Shown one piece after another: positions 1 through 6,769 of a stretch of 14,040 nt of DNA. The DNA lies in assembly GCA_012800515.1 (NCBI GenBank), contig JAAZJE010000092.1, positions 1 to 14,040 of the forward strand, read 5' to 3'. Below the pieces are notes generated by a model. The model saw only the letters and a list, made by a program, of their open reading frames with translations, was not told the DNA's origin and searched no databases. The position numbers and the translations under genes are program-made. This DNA is from Clostridiaceae bacterium. GTDB taxonomy: Bacteria; Bacillota; Clostridia; Saccharofermentanales; Fastidiosipilaceae. Position 1 is the first letter of the stretch; every line of letters starts with the position of its first letter.

Positions 1-2
1 CC

Positions 3-281
3 ACGATGTACCGCCTAGGCCATTTCTTCTTTGTTATCAATCCTGAGTTTTTCATGGGGCTGGACACCTTCAGGAAGACGACCGGCAATATCTGCCGCGA
101 TCTGAGGGCTTCTGACAAAGTTCCCGGTGCGGAGCGTATCTATACCGCGGGTGAGAAAGAGTGGCTGTTCTCGCAGTATCGCAAAGATAAAGGAGTCCCC
201 CTGAGTGAATCCATCCAGAGGGAGTTCATTGCCATGCGCGACGAGTTCGGTTTGGACTACAGATTCCCCCTTGAGGACTGA
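3..281 (+). CDS. Ldh2-family malate/L-lactate-type dehydrogenase, C-terminal fragment (5' end outside window)
   Basis: This is the C-terminal portion of an Ldh2-fold NAD(P)-dependent 2-hydroxyacid oxidoreductase (malate, L-lactate or ureidoglycolate type), a cytoplasmic enzyme family. The reading frame is open to the left edge, so the ATG at 6 is probably internal. The visible part matches the family's final segment: a hydrophobic strand GHFFFVINPEFF, then a helix and the region ending PGAERIYTAGEKEW, where the family has a conserved G-x-P/A-E-x-I-Y-x-x-G-E stretch. A basic helix and the usual short tail follow, stopping at TGA 279-281. The catalytic residues and NAD-binding part lie upstream of the window, so the substrate cannot be assigned. 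Base composition is intermediate and less AT-rich than the following cluster, suggesting resident chromosome. Family assignment is fairly sure; specificity is unknown. Confidence 0.8.
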   Translation, partial: TMYRLGHFFFVINPEFFMGLDTFRKTTGNICRDLRASDKVPGAERIYTAGEKEWLFSQYRKDKGVPLSESIQREFIAMRDEFGLDYRFPLED

Positions 282-454
282 TTGCGGTGTCCTTGTCACA
301 GTTACCACGTCTTGCCTACGTTATTCGTGAGGCGCAATTAACTTTTGTAGGTTGACGTTGATGTTAGGTCTCGTGCGTCTTGTTCACGTCTTGTTCTCTT
401 GTGCGCTCTTGCGTCACTCTTGCGGTTGCGTTTCCAGTCGCGTTTCCTGTTTCC
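282..454. other. Gene-free stretch downstream of the dehydrogenase, with CTTG-rich tract
   Basis: No convincing coding sequence is present on either strand: the open frames here lack ribosome binding sites and family resemblance. The stretch holds a weak hairpin (314-333) and a pyrimidine-rich tract in which CTTG recurs at 379, 390, 398, 408 and 419, roughly once per helical turn. It ends just before the promoter at 460. The tract might bind a regulator, or may simply be low-complexity intergenic DNA. Confidence 0.5.
314..346 (+). terminator. Weak candidate terminator after the dehydrogenase
   Basis: GCCTACG (314-320) can pair with CGTgAGGC (326-333, one bulged G) around a TTATT loop. A short T run (343-346) follows only after about ten bases. 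The position, about 30 bases after the stop codon, fits a terminator, but the stem is short and the T tract is poor and distant. Treat it as tentative. Confidence 0.3.
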
Positions 455-459
455 TGTTT

Positions 460-488
460 TTGACATAGACGATGATAGGTGCTATCAT
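460..488 (+). promoter_or_regulatory. Sigma-70-type promoter of the ATP-grasp/yfhO operon, with palindrome over the -10
   Basis: A perfect -35 hexamer TTGACA (460-465) is followed by a 17-base spacer and a -10 hexamer TATCAT (483-488). This predicts a start near 495 and a leader of about 160 bases before the first gene. The palindrome GATGATA (471-477) / TATCATC (483-489), seven-base arms around GGTGC, covers the end of the spacer and the whole -10. That is a typical place for a repressor operator. A third GATGAT copy lies at 510-515. Confidence 0.7.
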
Positions 489-494
489 CCAGAC

Positions 495-654
495 GGCTTA
501 GAGAGAAGCGATGATGTGAACAGTAAACTGGTGCGTAGAAGGGGCATGGTATCGAGATTTTCTAATACTCTCATAAAGGTCACAGAGGGATAGATTGAGT
601 AAGTATGGATCAGATGAATGACCCTGTATGATGTTGAATGCGAGGTGCGAGAGA
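495..654 (+). promoter_or_regulatory. 5' leader of the envelope-cluster transcript
   Basis: About 160 bases separate the predicted transcript start from the first gene. They contain GCTT (496-499) / AAGC (506-509) as a small hairpin and a possible 15-codon frame (546-593). They also contain an eight-codon frame beginning ATG 605, whose TGA (629-631) overlaps the ATG at 628. None of these short frames has a well-spaced Shine-Dalgarno sequence. I cannot name a riboswitch or antiterminator site. Confidence 0.3.
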
Positions 655-1929
655 TTGGATCTAAAGGGAAAGAAATTGTTGATATTGGGCGGGACGACTT
701 TGGTTGGCCATATCATTGAAGCCGCTAAGGCGATGGGAGTCTATACAATTTGTACTGATTATATTCTTAATGCGCCGGCGAAAGCCTTTGCAGACAAATC
801 ATATGATGTAAGTGTTTTGGATGAAGATGCGATCTATGAGTTAGCAATAAGGGAAGATGTAGACGGGGTGTTTACGGGATATGCTGACATTGTATTAGGA
901 CCATGTGCAAGAGTGTGTCAAAGGTTGAATCTCCCTTTCTATGCCACTGTTGAGCAACTACAAGCTACCATGAATAAGATCAACTTTAAGGCTAACTGTA
1001 GGAAACATGGAATTAATGCAGCTACGGACGTCCCGTTTGAACTTTTTTCTGATCCGAAACAATATGACAAAATTCAATTTCCGATCATTGTTAAACCTGC
1101 TGACAGTTACAGCAATCGAGGTATCACAGTCGTTCATAGGGCGGCCGAATTAGAACAGGCGATAAAATATGCTATTGATACCTCGCCGACACGCCAATAT
1201 CTTGTAGAGGAATATATCTACGGCGACGACATATATATGTACTATACCGTCCAGAATGGCTATTTAAGTCTTTCCGCTATGGCAGATCGATTGTCAAGCG
1301 ACTCCCAGTATGGTAAAGCACCGCTACCGATTGTATATTTTTTTCCATCAAAATATACACAGCTATGCTTAACAACTTTAGTTCCTAAATTACAGGCTAT
1401 GATATCTGATCTGGAGATAAAAAACGGGAGCTTTTTTGTTCAAGGATTTGTGGTGGAAAATCAAATAGTTGTATTTGAGATGGGGTTTAGGCTCAGTGGA
1501 AGTGCGGGATATCTCGTAATTAAGCATGCAAGTGGTGTCGATCAGGTATCGATGCATGTTCGTTACGCATTGACGGGGGAGTATACGGGTTGGGATTTAA
1601 GGGAACTGGATAATCCTGATTTTTCCACACCACACTGTTCTATTGTTGTTGTATTGAGTGCGGGATTAATTTCAAAAATTGAGGGCATAAACGAGATAAA
1701 AAACTTACCAAATGTATTTAATCTGGTACAGCTTCTTCATGTTGGTGATAGGGTAGAATCAACAGGCACCCTGAAGCAGCAATTTGCCAAAATTTATTTA
1801 TCTGCAGAAAACACTTCTGCCCTTAAGGACGATATTAGGTTTATCCGCGATACGCTTAAGATTACAGACGAGATGGGACAGTCTATGATACTTGATTTAT
1901 TTGATCCGGACAGTATGGTTTTTCAATAA
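655..1929 (+). CDS. ATP-grasp domain ligase (carboxylate-amine ligase type), first of the cluster
   Basis: This is a cytoplasmic ATP-grasp enzyme of the PurK/carbamoyl-phosphate-synthase-like group, which activates a carboxylate as acyl phosphate and joins it to an amine or other nucleophile. With the start used here (424 residues) the order is: N-terminal pre-ATP-grasp Rossmann-like domain (KKLLILGG near 5-12); the ATP-binding lysine strand FPIIVKPADS (K147); the nucleotide-binding acidic stretch EEYIYGDD (185-192); the metal/phosphate-binding strand FEMGFRLSGSAG (274-285); and a C-terminal lid-like domain. The usual E-x-N-x-R appears as E-M-G-F-R, which I recall as usual in this subgroup. 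I chose TTG 655 because GAGGTG (642-647) lies seven bases upstream and homologues begin at LKGKKLLILGG; the ATGs at 628 and 631 are possible alternatives without a good ribosome site. It is the first gene after the 460-488 promoter. The substrate is unknown. Confidence 0.85.
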   Translation: MDLKGKKLLILGGTTLVGHIIEAAKAMGVYTICTDYILNAPAKAFADKSYDVSVLDEDAIYELAIREDVDGVFTGYADIVLGPCARVCQRLNLPFYATVEQLQATMNKINFKANCRKHGINAATDVPFELFSDPKQYDKIQFPIIVKPADSYSNRGITVVHRAAELEQAIKYAIDTSPTRQYLVEEYIYGDDIYMYYTVQNGYLSLSAMADRLSSDSQYGKAPLPIVYFFPSKYTQLCLTTLVPKLQAMISDLEIKNGSFFVQGFVVENQIVVFEMGFRLSGSAGYLVIKHASGVDQVSMHVRYALTGEYTGWDLRELDNPDFSTPHCSIVVVLSAGLISKIEGINEIKNLPNVFNLVQLLHVGDRVESTGTLKQQFAKIYLSAENTSALKDDIRFIRDTLKITDEMGQSMILDLFDPDSMVFQ

Positions 1930-1930
1930 A

Positions 1931-1950
1931 AGGAAAGCGTAAATGTAATG
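1931..1950 (+). promoter_or_regulatory. Ribosome binding site with start-stop element before yfhO-like gene
   Basis: AAGGA (around 1930-1934) is placed eight bases before an ATG (1943-1945) that is immediately followed by TAA. That TAA shares its last A with the next ATG (1948-1950), the probable start of the long membrane protein. The Shine-Dalgarno spacing favours the ATG-TAA over the real start (13 bases), so initiation may pass through a start-stop codon pair and reinitiate. Confidence 0.45.
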
Positions 1951-4731
1951 CAGAAAAGCACTTTGCTGATTAAGAAACCAAGATATATAGATTTCTATAT
2001 TAAATACACATCATTGTTTTTTTCTGTAGTGCTTTTCTTGATCGGTGTGTTCCTTTATTACAATAAATCGTTTATTTGGCGACTGGATGGTATCCCATTG
2101 CATGGAACAAATCTCATATATTCCGGTCGTTGGTTGCGTAATATTATCAGAAATTTATTTGGCGGCGGTGTTGCTCTCCCGACAATGAATCTTCAATATG
2201 GCCTTGGCATTGATACACACGAAGCTTTGTCTATTTGGTACAGTGATATCTTTAATTTTCTTGGTAGCCTAATTACCACAGAGAGAACGGTCGAATACGT
2301 ATACCCGGGAATCATTATTTTACGCATGTACTTTGCCGGAGTCGCGTTGTCAGTCTATGGACATTATCGTAAGGCCACTCACTGGTCGTTGCTTATGGGA
2401 TCGCTTACATATGCCTGTAGCGGATATGCTTTCTATCTTGGTTTCAGACATCCATATTTCATTTCGGCAGTAGTATATTTGCCGCTACTTCTGTACGGGA
2501 TAGAGAAAATCATACAAGAAAATAAATATGGCGTATTCATACTGACAGTTTTTCTATCCACATCATTCAGCTACTACTTTTTATATATAAACACCTTTTT
2601 TGTTTTACCATATGCAGTTATACGTTACTTTATTTACAGCAAAAAACGGAAAGTCTTGGAATTCATCTCATTGTTTTTTCGCTCAGCGGTGTCTTTTTTG
2701 GCCGGAGTTGCCCTTGCGGCACCGTTTGTTATACCACGAGTATACGCATTATCACGCTCTGCGCGAGGGACTTCGTATATAGCCACACCGAGTTTACTGG
2801 ATTATGGCGACGGGCATCTTATAAAATTTTTTTACTATCTCTTTTTACCGTCTCAAAATCTAGGTTATTGGATAGCGTTGGGGGTACCGGTTCTATTTGC
2901 ATTTTGTTTTGTTGCTCTTCTAAGCAAGTGGCGGAATAGGAAGACCCGGCCACTAATTATAACCGTACTACTTACAACGATTGCGTTGATTTTCCCGATT
3001 TTCGGTTACTTACTGAACGGATTAACAAGTGTTGGTAACCGATGGTCTTATGCCTTTTCTCTTGTTGTTGCATGGGTAATTACCGGTTATGCCCCCCACC
3101 TGCTGAAATTGAGCCGGAAGCAAATATTAGTGACCTCCGGAATATCGCTGGTCTATGCGGCAGCCTATCTCGTAGCGAATGTGAACGGAAAGGCAGTTAC
3201 CTGGTTCGGAGCATTTTCCTTCCTACTTGTAGGTATTGCCATTGCTTTTGTCAATCTTCCGGTTTTAAGGAAACGGATAAAGCTTGGCCGGATTGTTCTT
3301 ACTGCGACAGTGATGTGCAGTATCTTAGGTGTCTGCTTTTTAACTTTTGCCGAACCGGGGATGGACTATAAAAGCGAGTTCGTCGATCGTGGCAAATTTA
3401 TGAGTGATATGCGCAAATCGCCTGCCAGTGCGATAAAAAAAGTAAAGGACAATTCATTTTACAGAGTGGCCCGTAGTAATGCCTACATTAGTGAAGCTAA
3501 TCTATCTCTAATAGATTGGTTCTATGGGATTACCTCAGCCTATGGTGTTAGGGATAGCCAATATATTGACCTGTTTACAAATTTGGAAAATGTGGATCTG
3601 TTTAATATGAATGTGTTTTATGGGTTTGGTAATCGAGCAGCTCTTAATTTTCTTAACAATGTGAAATATTTATGCCGATATAGTAACGACCGAAGCCCTA
3701 TTCCCGACAACTATGAATTATATAAAAAAACAGAGGTACAAGGTCGTGAGGTCAATATTTATAAAAGTCAGTATAGCGTACCGTTGGGATATGCTTATGA
3801 TATGTATGCCAGGATATCTGAATTGGAGAATATGAATCCGGTAGATTATCAGAATAATCTGCTGTTCAGTGTAGCGTTGGAAGATGCCGACGTGGCCAGA
3901 GTTGAGCCGTCTATACAGAAGGCTAAATTACGTGACACGATTACTGTATTCAGCGATTTAGAGTATAACTGGAGCAATGTTGAAGCTAAGCCTGATGGAA
4001 CGATGTACCAGAATAAGGGCGTTTTAGAATTGATAGTGCCTGAGGATTCAACCGGACCATCGTATTTGAGATTGAAGGACTTTGAGATCCAGGATAAAGG
4101 CTTCATCATTTGGCAGACAATCGTCAAGCGAGGGCCTTATGTGAGCCAGTTTGCCATACTGAGCCCGACGAACCTGTATTCAGTAGGTCAGCGCAACTAT
4201 ACGATCTATCTCGGTGAGGATCTTAGTAAAGGGGAAAAGATCACCGTCTCGCTTCCTCGCGAGGGAACTTTTTGCTTAGGATCGGTCGATTTGATATCTG
4301 AAAAGGTCGGTCTGTATGAAAAGGGAGCGCAAAGCAGGCAAGAGCATGTGCTGGAGAATGTTGAGATAATCGGGGATCGTATTAGCGGAACATTCTCTGC
4401 ACCGAGCGATAAGATACTCGTACTTGCTATACCTCACAGCAAAGGCTGGACAGCCAGGGTGGATGGGGCCGAAGCGACTCTTATGCGAGCAAATGGAATT
4501 CACACCGCCTTGCTGTTGCCTGCCGGAGCACACAGTATTGAGTTGACATACCGGACGCCGTATTTGAGGGAATCTATCTTAATCTCTTGCGTAGCGCTGT
4601 TAATGTTAATATTTGTGTATCTGGTTAGAAAAGTGTACTGTCTTCGCAAGGTATCTAGAGCAGTAAAAGCCAAAGTGACCGGGGAAATTACGGAGGATCA
4701 GCATGCAGACGCAGAATCAAAACACAGGTGA
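1948..4731 (+). CDS. YfhO-family polytopic membrane protein (GT-C-like glycosyltransferase)
   Basis: This is a 927-residue integral membrane protein of the YfhO family, whose Bacillus and Listeria members transfer sugars from undecaprenyl-phosphate donors onto teichoic acids on the outer face of the membrane. The first membrane helix is near 21-38. It is followed by the extracytoplasmic loop with WRLDGIPLHG (44-53), the slot of the GT-C-type catalytic acid, and GLGIDTHEALSIWYSD (85-100). About a dozen further helices run to about 467. The family signature NG...NRW is present at 357-366. A large extracytoplasmic domain (about 470-870) follows, then a final helix near 872-893 and a charged cytoplasmic tail. 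The length suits the family. It sits between two ATP-grasp genes: 18 bases after the first stop, and its last 29 bases overlap the second. Codon use is AT-rich like its neighbours. The acceptor and the sugar are unknown. Confidence 0.85.
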   Translation: MQKSTLLIKKPRYIDFYIKYTSLFFSVVLFLIGVFLYYNKSFIWRLDGIPLHGTNLIYSGRWLRNIIRNLFGGGVALPTMNLQYGLGIDTHEALSIWYSDIFNFLGSLITTERTVEYVYPGIIILRMYFAGVALSVYGHYRKATHWSLLMGSLTYACSGYAFYLGFRHPYFISAVVYLPLLLYGIEKIIQENKYGVFILTVFLSTSFSYYFLYINTFFVLPYAVIRYFIYSKKRKVLEFISLFFRSAVSFLAGVALAAPFVIPRVYALSRSARGTSYIATPSLLDYGDGHLIKFFYYLFLPSQNLGYWIALGVPVLFAFCFVALLSKWRNRKTRPLIITVLLTTIALIFPIFGYLLNGLTSVGNRWSYAFSLVVAWVITGYAPHLLKLSRKQILVTSGISLVYAAAYLVANVNGKAVTWFGAFSFLLVGIAIAFVNLPVLRKRIKLGRIVLTATVMCSILGVCFLTFAEPGMDYKSEFVDRGKFMSDMRKSPASAIKKVKDNSFYRVARSNAYISEANLSLIDWFYGITSAYGVRDSQYIDLFTNLENVDLFNMNVFYGFGNRAALNFLNNVKYLCRYSNDRSPIPDNYELYKKTEVQGREVNIYKSQYSVPLGYAYDMYARISELENMNPVDYQNNLLFSVALEDADVARVEPSIQKAKLRDTITVFSDLEYNWSNVEAKPDGTMYQNKGVLELIVPEDSTGPSYLRLKDFEIQDKGFIIWQTIVKRGPYVSQFAILSPTNLYSVGQRNYTIYLGEDLSKGEKITVSLPREGTFCLGSVDLISEKVGLYEKGAQSRQEHVLENVEIIGDRISGTFSAPSDKILVLAIPHSKGWTARVDGAEATLMRANGIHTALLLPAGAHSIELTYRTPYLRESILISCVALLMLIFVYLVRKVYCLRKVSRAVKAKVTGEITEDQHADAESKHR

Positions 4732-5911
4732 TGTTAAGAGACTGGTTATTATCGGCGCAAATGCTTTCCAGTTGCCGCTTATCTTAAAGGCCGCCGAACT
4801 GGGATATGAAACGCATGTCTTTGCCTGGGCAGAGGGGGCCGTTGGCGCAGAATATGCAGATCGTTTTTACCCGATTAGTATTGTAGAGAAAGATCAAATA
4901 CTCGAGATATGTCGACAATTAAAACCCTTGGGAGTTGTGACTATAGGCTCTGATCTGGCAGCGATTACAGCGAATTATCTGGCACGGCAACTAGGGCTGC
5001 CTTCTAATCCTGAGGAGACAGAGCTAATTGCTACCAACAAATACGCAATGCGTCGGGCATTGGCTACTCATGCAGTCAGCGTGCCTTTTTTTAAACGAGT
5101 GTCAGTGGATGATATCGGCCAAGAGAGTGAATTCAACTCTATATTGACGGAACTTGTCGATGTGGGATTTCCGCTCATAGTCAAGCCTACGGATCGTTCT
5201 GGAAGCCGAGCGGTATCTCTGGTTAGGACACGATTTGAATTGGAGCGGGCAATTAGAGAAGCACAAAGTGTTTCTTTCGAGAAATGTGCTTTGATTGAGA
5301 GCGTTATAGAGGGTGATGAGTACAGTTGTGAATCTGTTTCATATAACGGAGAACACAGCATTCTGCAAATAACAAAAAAATACACTACAGACGAACCTCA
5401 TTTTATTGAAGTTGCGCATGTACAACCTGCTGAACTTTCAGACGAGACATTTCTAAACATTACAAAGGTAATCAAGCAAGGTTTGTCTGCATTGTATATA
5501 CGCAACGGGGCCGCACATGCGGAATTTCGTCTCAATGCTGATGGAGAACCGCGAATTATAGAAATTGGTGCAAGAATGGCCGGTGACTTCATAGGTTCGG
5601 ATTTAGTTCAGGGGTCAACCGGTTATGATTTTGTGAAAATGGTAATTCAGGCGGCGGTAGGAGAGGCTCGGGATATGATTGTTTCACCGCATAAACGTTT
5701 TTCCGCAGTCCGCTTTGCCTTCAACACCGATGATTGTTTGCGCCTACAGAAATTCTGCGCAACATATCCCGATATGGTGGTTCGATCTTTCTTTGAACCG
5801 GAAGATATTTGGAACAGTGACGTTACGGATAGTTCTACGCGCAAAGCGCACGTGATAATTGCAACTGAGGACAACGCTGTATTGGCGGAATTCCTGCGGG
5901 GACTGGCCTAA
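4703..5911 (+). CDS. ATP-grasp domain ligase, second of the cluster
   Basis: This 402-residue cytoplasmic ATP-grasp ligase belongs to the group that includes PurK-like and amino-acid/peptide ligases. Visible parts are: N-terminal domain beginning KRLVIIGAN (12-20); PLIVKPTDRSGSRAV (157-171) with ATP-binding K161; acidic stretch ESVIEGDEYSCES (199-211); H272-A-E-F; and the metal-binding strand IEIGARMAGD (286-295), followed by SDLVQGSTGYDF. The C-terminal lid is complete. It is clearly divergent from the first ATP-grasp protein, so it is not a simple duplicate and probably makes a different bond. The start ATG is supported by GGAGGA (4692-4697) five bases upstream. The start lies inside the end of the YfhO-like gene, so translation is likely coupled. 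The substrates are not visible; an amino acid or a small carboxylate is a reasonable guess. Confidence 0.85.
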   Translation: MQTQNQNTGDVKRLVIIGANAFQLPLILKAAELGYETHVFAWAEGAVGAEYADRFYPISIVEKDQILEICRQLKPLGVVTIGSDLAAITANYLARQLGLPSNPEETELIATNKYAMRRALATHAVSVPFFKRVSVDDIGQESEFNSILTELVDVGFPLIVKPTDRSGSRAVSLVRTRFELERAIREAQSVSFEKCALIESVIEGDEYSCESVSYNGEHSILQITKKYTTDEPHFIEVAHVQPAELSDETFLNITKVIKQGLSALYIRNGAAHAEFRLNADGEPRIIEIGARMAGDFIGSDLVQGSTGYDFVKMVIQAAVGEARDMIVSPHKRFSAVRFAFNTDDCLRLQKFCATYPDMVVRSFFEPEDIWNSDVTDSSTRKAHVIIATEDNAVLAEFLRGLA

Positions 5912-5953
5912 AGTTATTCAAAGTTAATTCTAATAACGGGCTTGGAATAACTT
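5911..5953. terminator. Inverted repeat between convergent genes, possible bidirectional terminator
   Basis: AAGTTATTC (5911-5919) and GAATAACTT (5945-5953) form perfect nine-base arms around a 25-base loop. They span almost exactly from one stop codon (TAA 5909-5911) to the opposite-strand stop (5952-5954). The position suits a shared terminator of two convergent operons, but the stem is AT-rich and there is no clear T run, so function is uncertain. Confidence 0.35.
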
Positions 5954-6329
5954 ACCCTAAAAACATAAAGAGCAGGATGCCGGATGTTATTAGGGTCAAG
6001 CCAATCAGCTTAAGCAGCGTCATTTTTTCTTTAAAAAATAAGACACAAATAACATTGAGCAGCACAAAACTAATGCTGTTCCAAATGGGGGAATAAGACA
6101 GCGGAATAAGACGAAAAACGAGCGTGTTTAAAAAAGTTGACGCAAACAACATTATGTATGCAGCTATGACCGGAAAATTCAAGTATTGTTTATAGAAAGA
6201 CGTATATGTCTTTCCCGCCGCTACTTTTAGAAGTATTTGTGAAGAGACGGTTAATATGATCACTCCAGCAACCATTACATAGGCAGCTTCAATAGTTACG
6301 GCGGTTGTGGCGGTTAGAAATAATTTCAT
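5952..6329 (-). CDS. Small four-helix SMR/EamA-type membrane protein (possible flippase subunit 2)
   Basis: This 125-residue protein has four predicted membrane helices (about 17-38, 52-78, 80-102 and 105-125). It resembles half-size drug/metabolite transporter proteins such as SMR, EamA halves and ArnE/ArnF. The segments SSQILLKVAAG, FFKEKMT (the place of the F-x-E motif at the end of helix 3) and LIGLTLITSGILLF fit that fold. Proteins of this size work as dimers; ArnE/ArnF flip an aminoarabinosyl lipid carrier. The ATG (6327-6329) overlaps the stop of the preceding similar gene as ATGA, and GGAGGTCA lies a few bases upstream of it (complement of 6334-6341). Together with the 147-residue neighbour it probably forms a heterodimer that moves a lipid-linked sugar. 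Drug export is the main alternative; the glycosyltransferase next door favours flipping. Confidence 0.7.
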   Translation of the reverse strand: MKLFLTATTAVTIEAAYVMVAGVIILTVSSQILLKVAAGKTYTSFYKQYLNFPVIAAYIMLFASTFLNTLVFRLIPLSYSPIWNSISFVLLNVICVLFFKEKMTLLKLIGLTLITSGILLFMFLG

Positions 6330-6769
6330 AGGTTGACCTCCGCAGTGCTGTGGGGGTTTTCCTTATTTGAGGTGGTCTTTCCGTGCCCTTTGTCTTTGTC
6401 CGACTGAGCTTCATCCAGAGAGACCAACACGATGCCTGTAACAATCAGTAAAACGGCAATGATAGTTACGGGTTTAATCTGCTCGTGAAATATGACTGCC
6501 GAGTTTATCAGAACCCAAATGGAGGAAGTGGCACGATGGCTGTAGGCTACGGACAGATTGGTTATGCGTAGAATCTGTTGCCAAAAAACGGCGTAAATAA
6601 AAAGAACGGCAATGGCAACGCAGTAATACAAAATAAAGAGAGGGGAAAAAGTAGGAGTATTGGAGGCCAGCTTTAGGAAAACTCCGGAAGTGGAGAAAAG
6701 AAAAACTAGTAGCTGAATGATAATGTTCTTCAGCACGGGCCTATCGGTTAGCTTGGTTAGGCGACTCAA
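6326..6769 (-). CDS. Small four-helix SMR/EamA-type membrane protein (possible flippase subunit 1)
   Basis: This 147-residue protein has four predicted membrane helices (about 15-37, 41-65, 76-95 and 100-117) followed by a hydrophilic, highly charged tail of about 30 residues (DEAQSDKDKGHGK and on), probably cytoplasmic. Helix 3 has the SMR-like run LSVAYSHRATSSIWVLINS and then IFHEQIK, the usual acidic position. The start is TTG (6769-6767), chosen because AAAGGAG (complement of 6777-6783) lies seven bases upstream, inside the last codons of the glycosyltransferase gene, whose TGA overlaps the TTG. No ATG is available. It overlaps the next small membrane protein by four bases. The paired, co-translated arrangement suggests an ArnE/ArnF-like heterodimer acting on a lipid carrier; the tail is the clearest difference between the two. 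Confidence 0.7.
   Translation of the reverse strand: MSRLTKLTDRPVLKNIIIQLLVFLFSTSGVFLKLASNTPTFSPLFILYYCVAIAVLFIYAVFWQQILRITNLSVAYSHRATSSIWVLINSAVIFHEQIKPVTIIAVLLIVTGIVLVSLDEAQSDKDKGHGKTTSNKENPHSTAEVNL

Noticed and set aside
531..545. ops-like sequence (GGTGCGTAG) in the cluster leader, as in RfaH/LoaP-type antitermination
   Set aside because: It matches the core only with an inserted base, and no NusG-like regulator is in the window.
399..593. 64-codon open frame in the promoter region
   Set aside because: It spans the promoter hexamers, has no ribosome site or family resemblance, and its upstream half is low-complexity.
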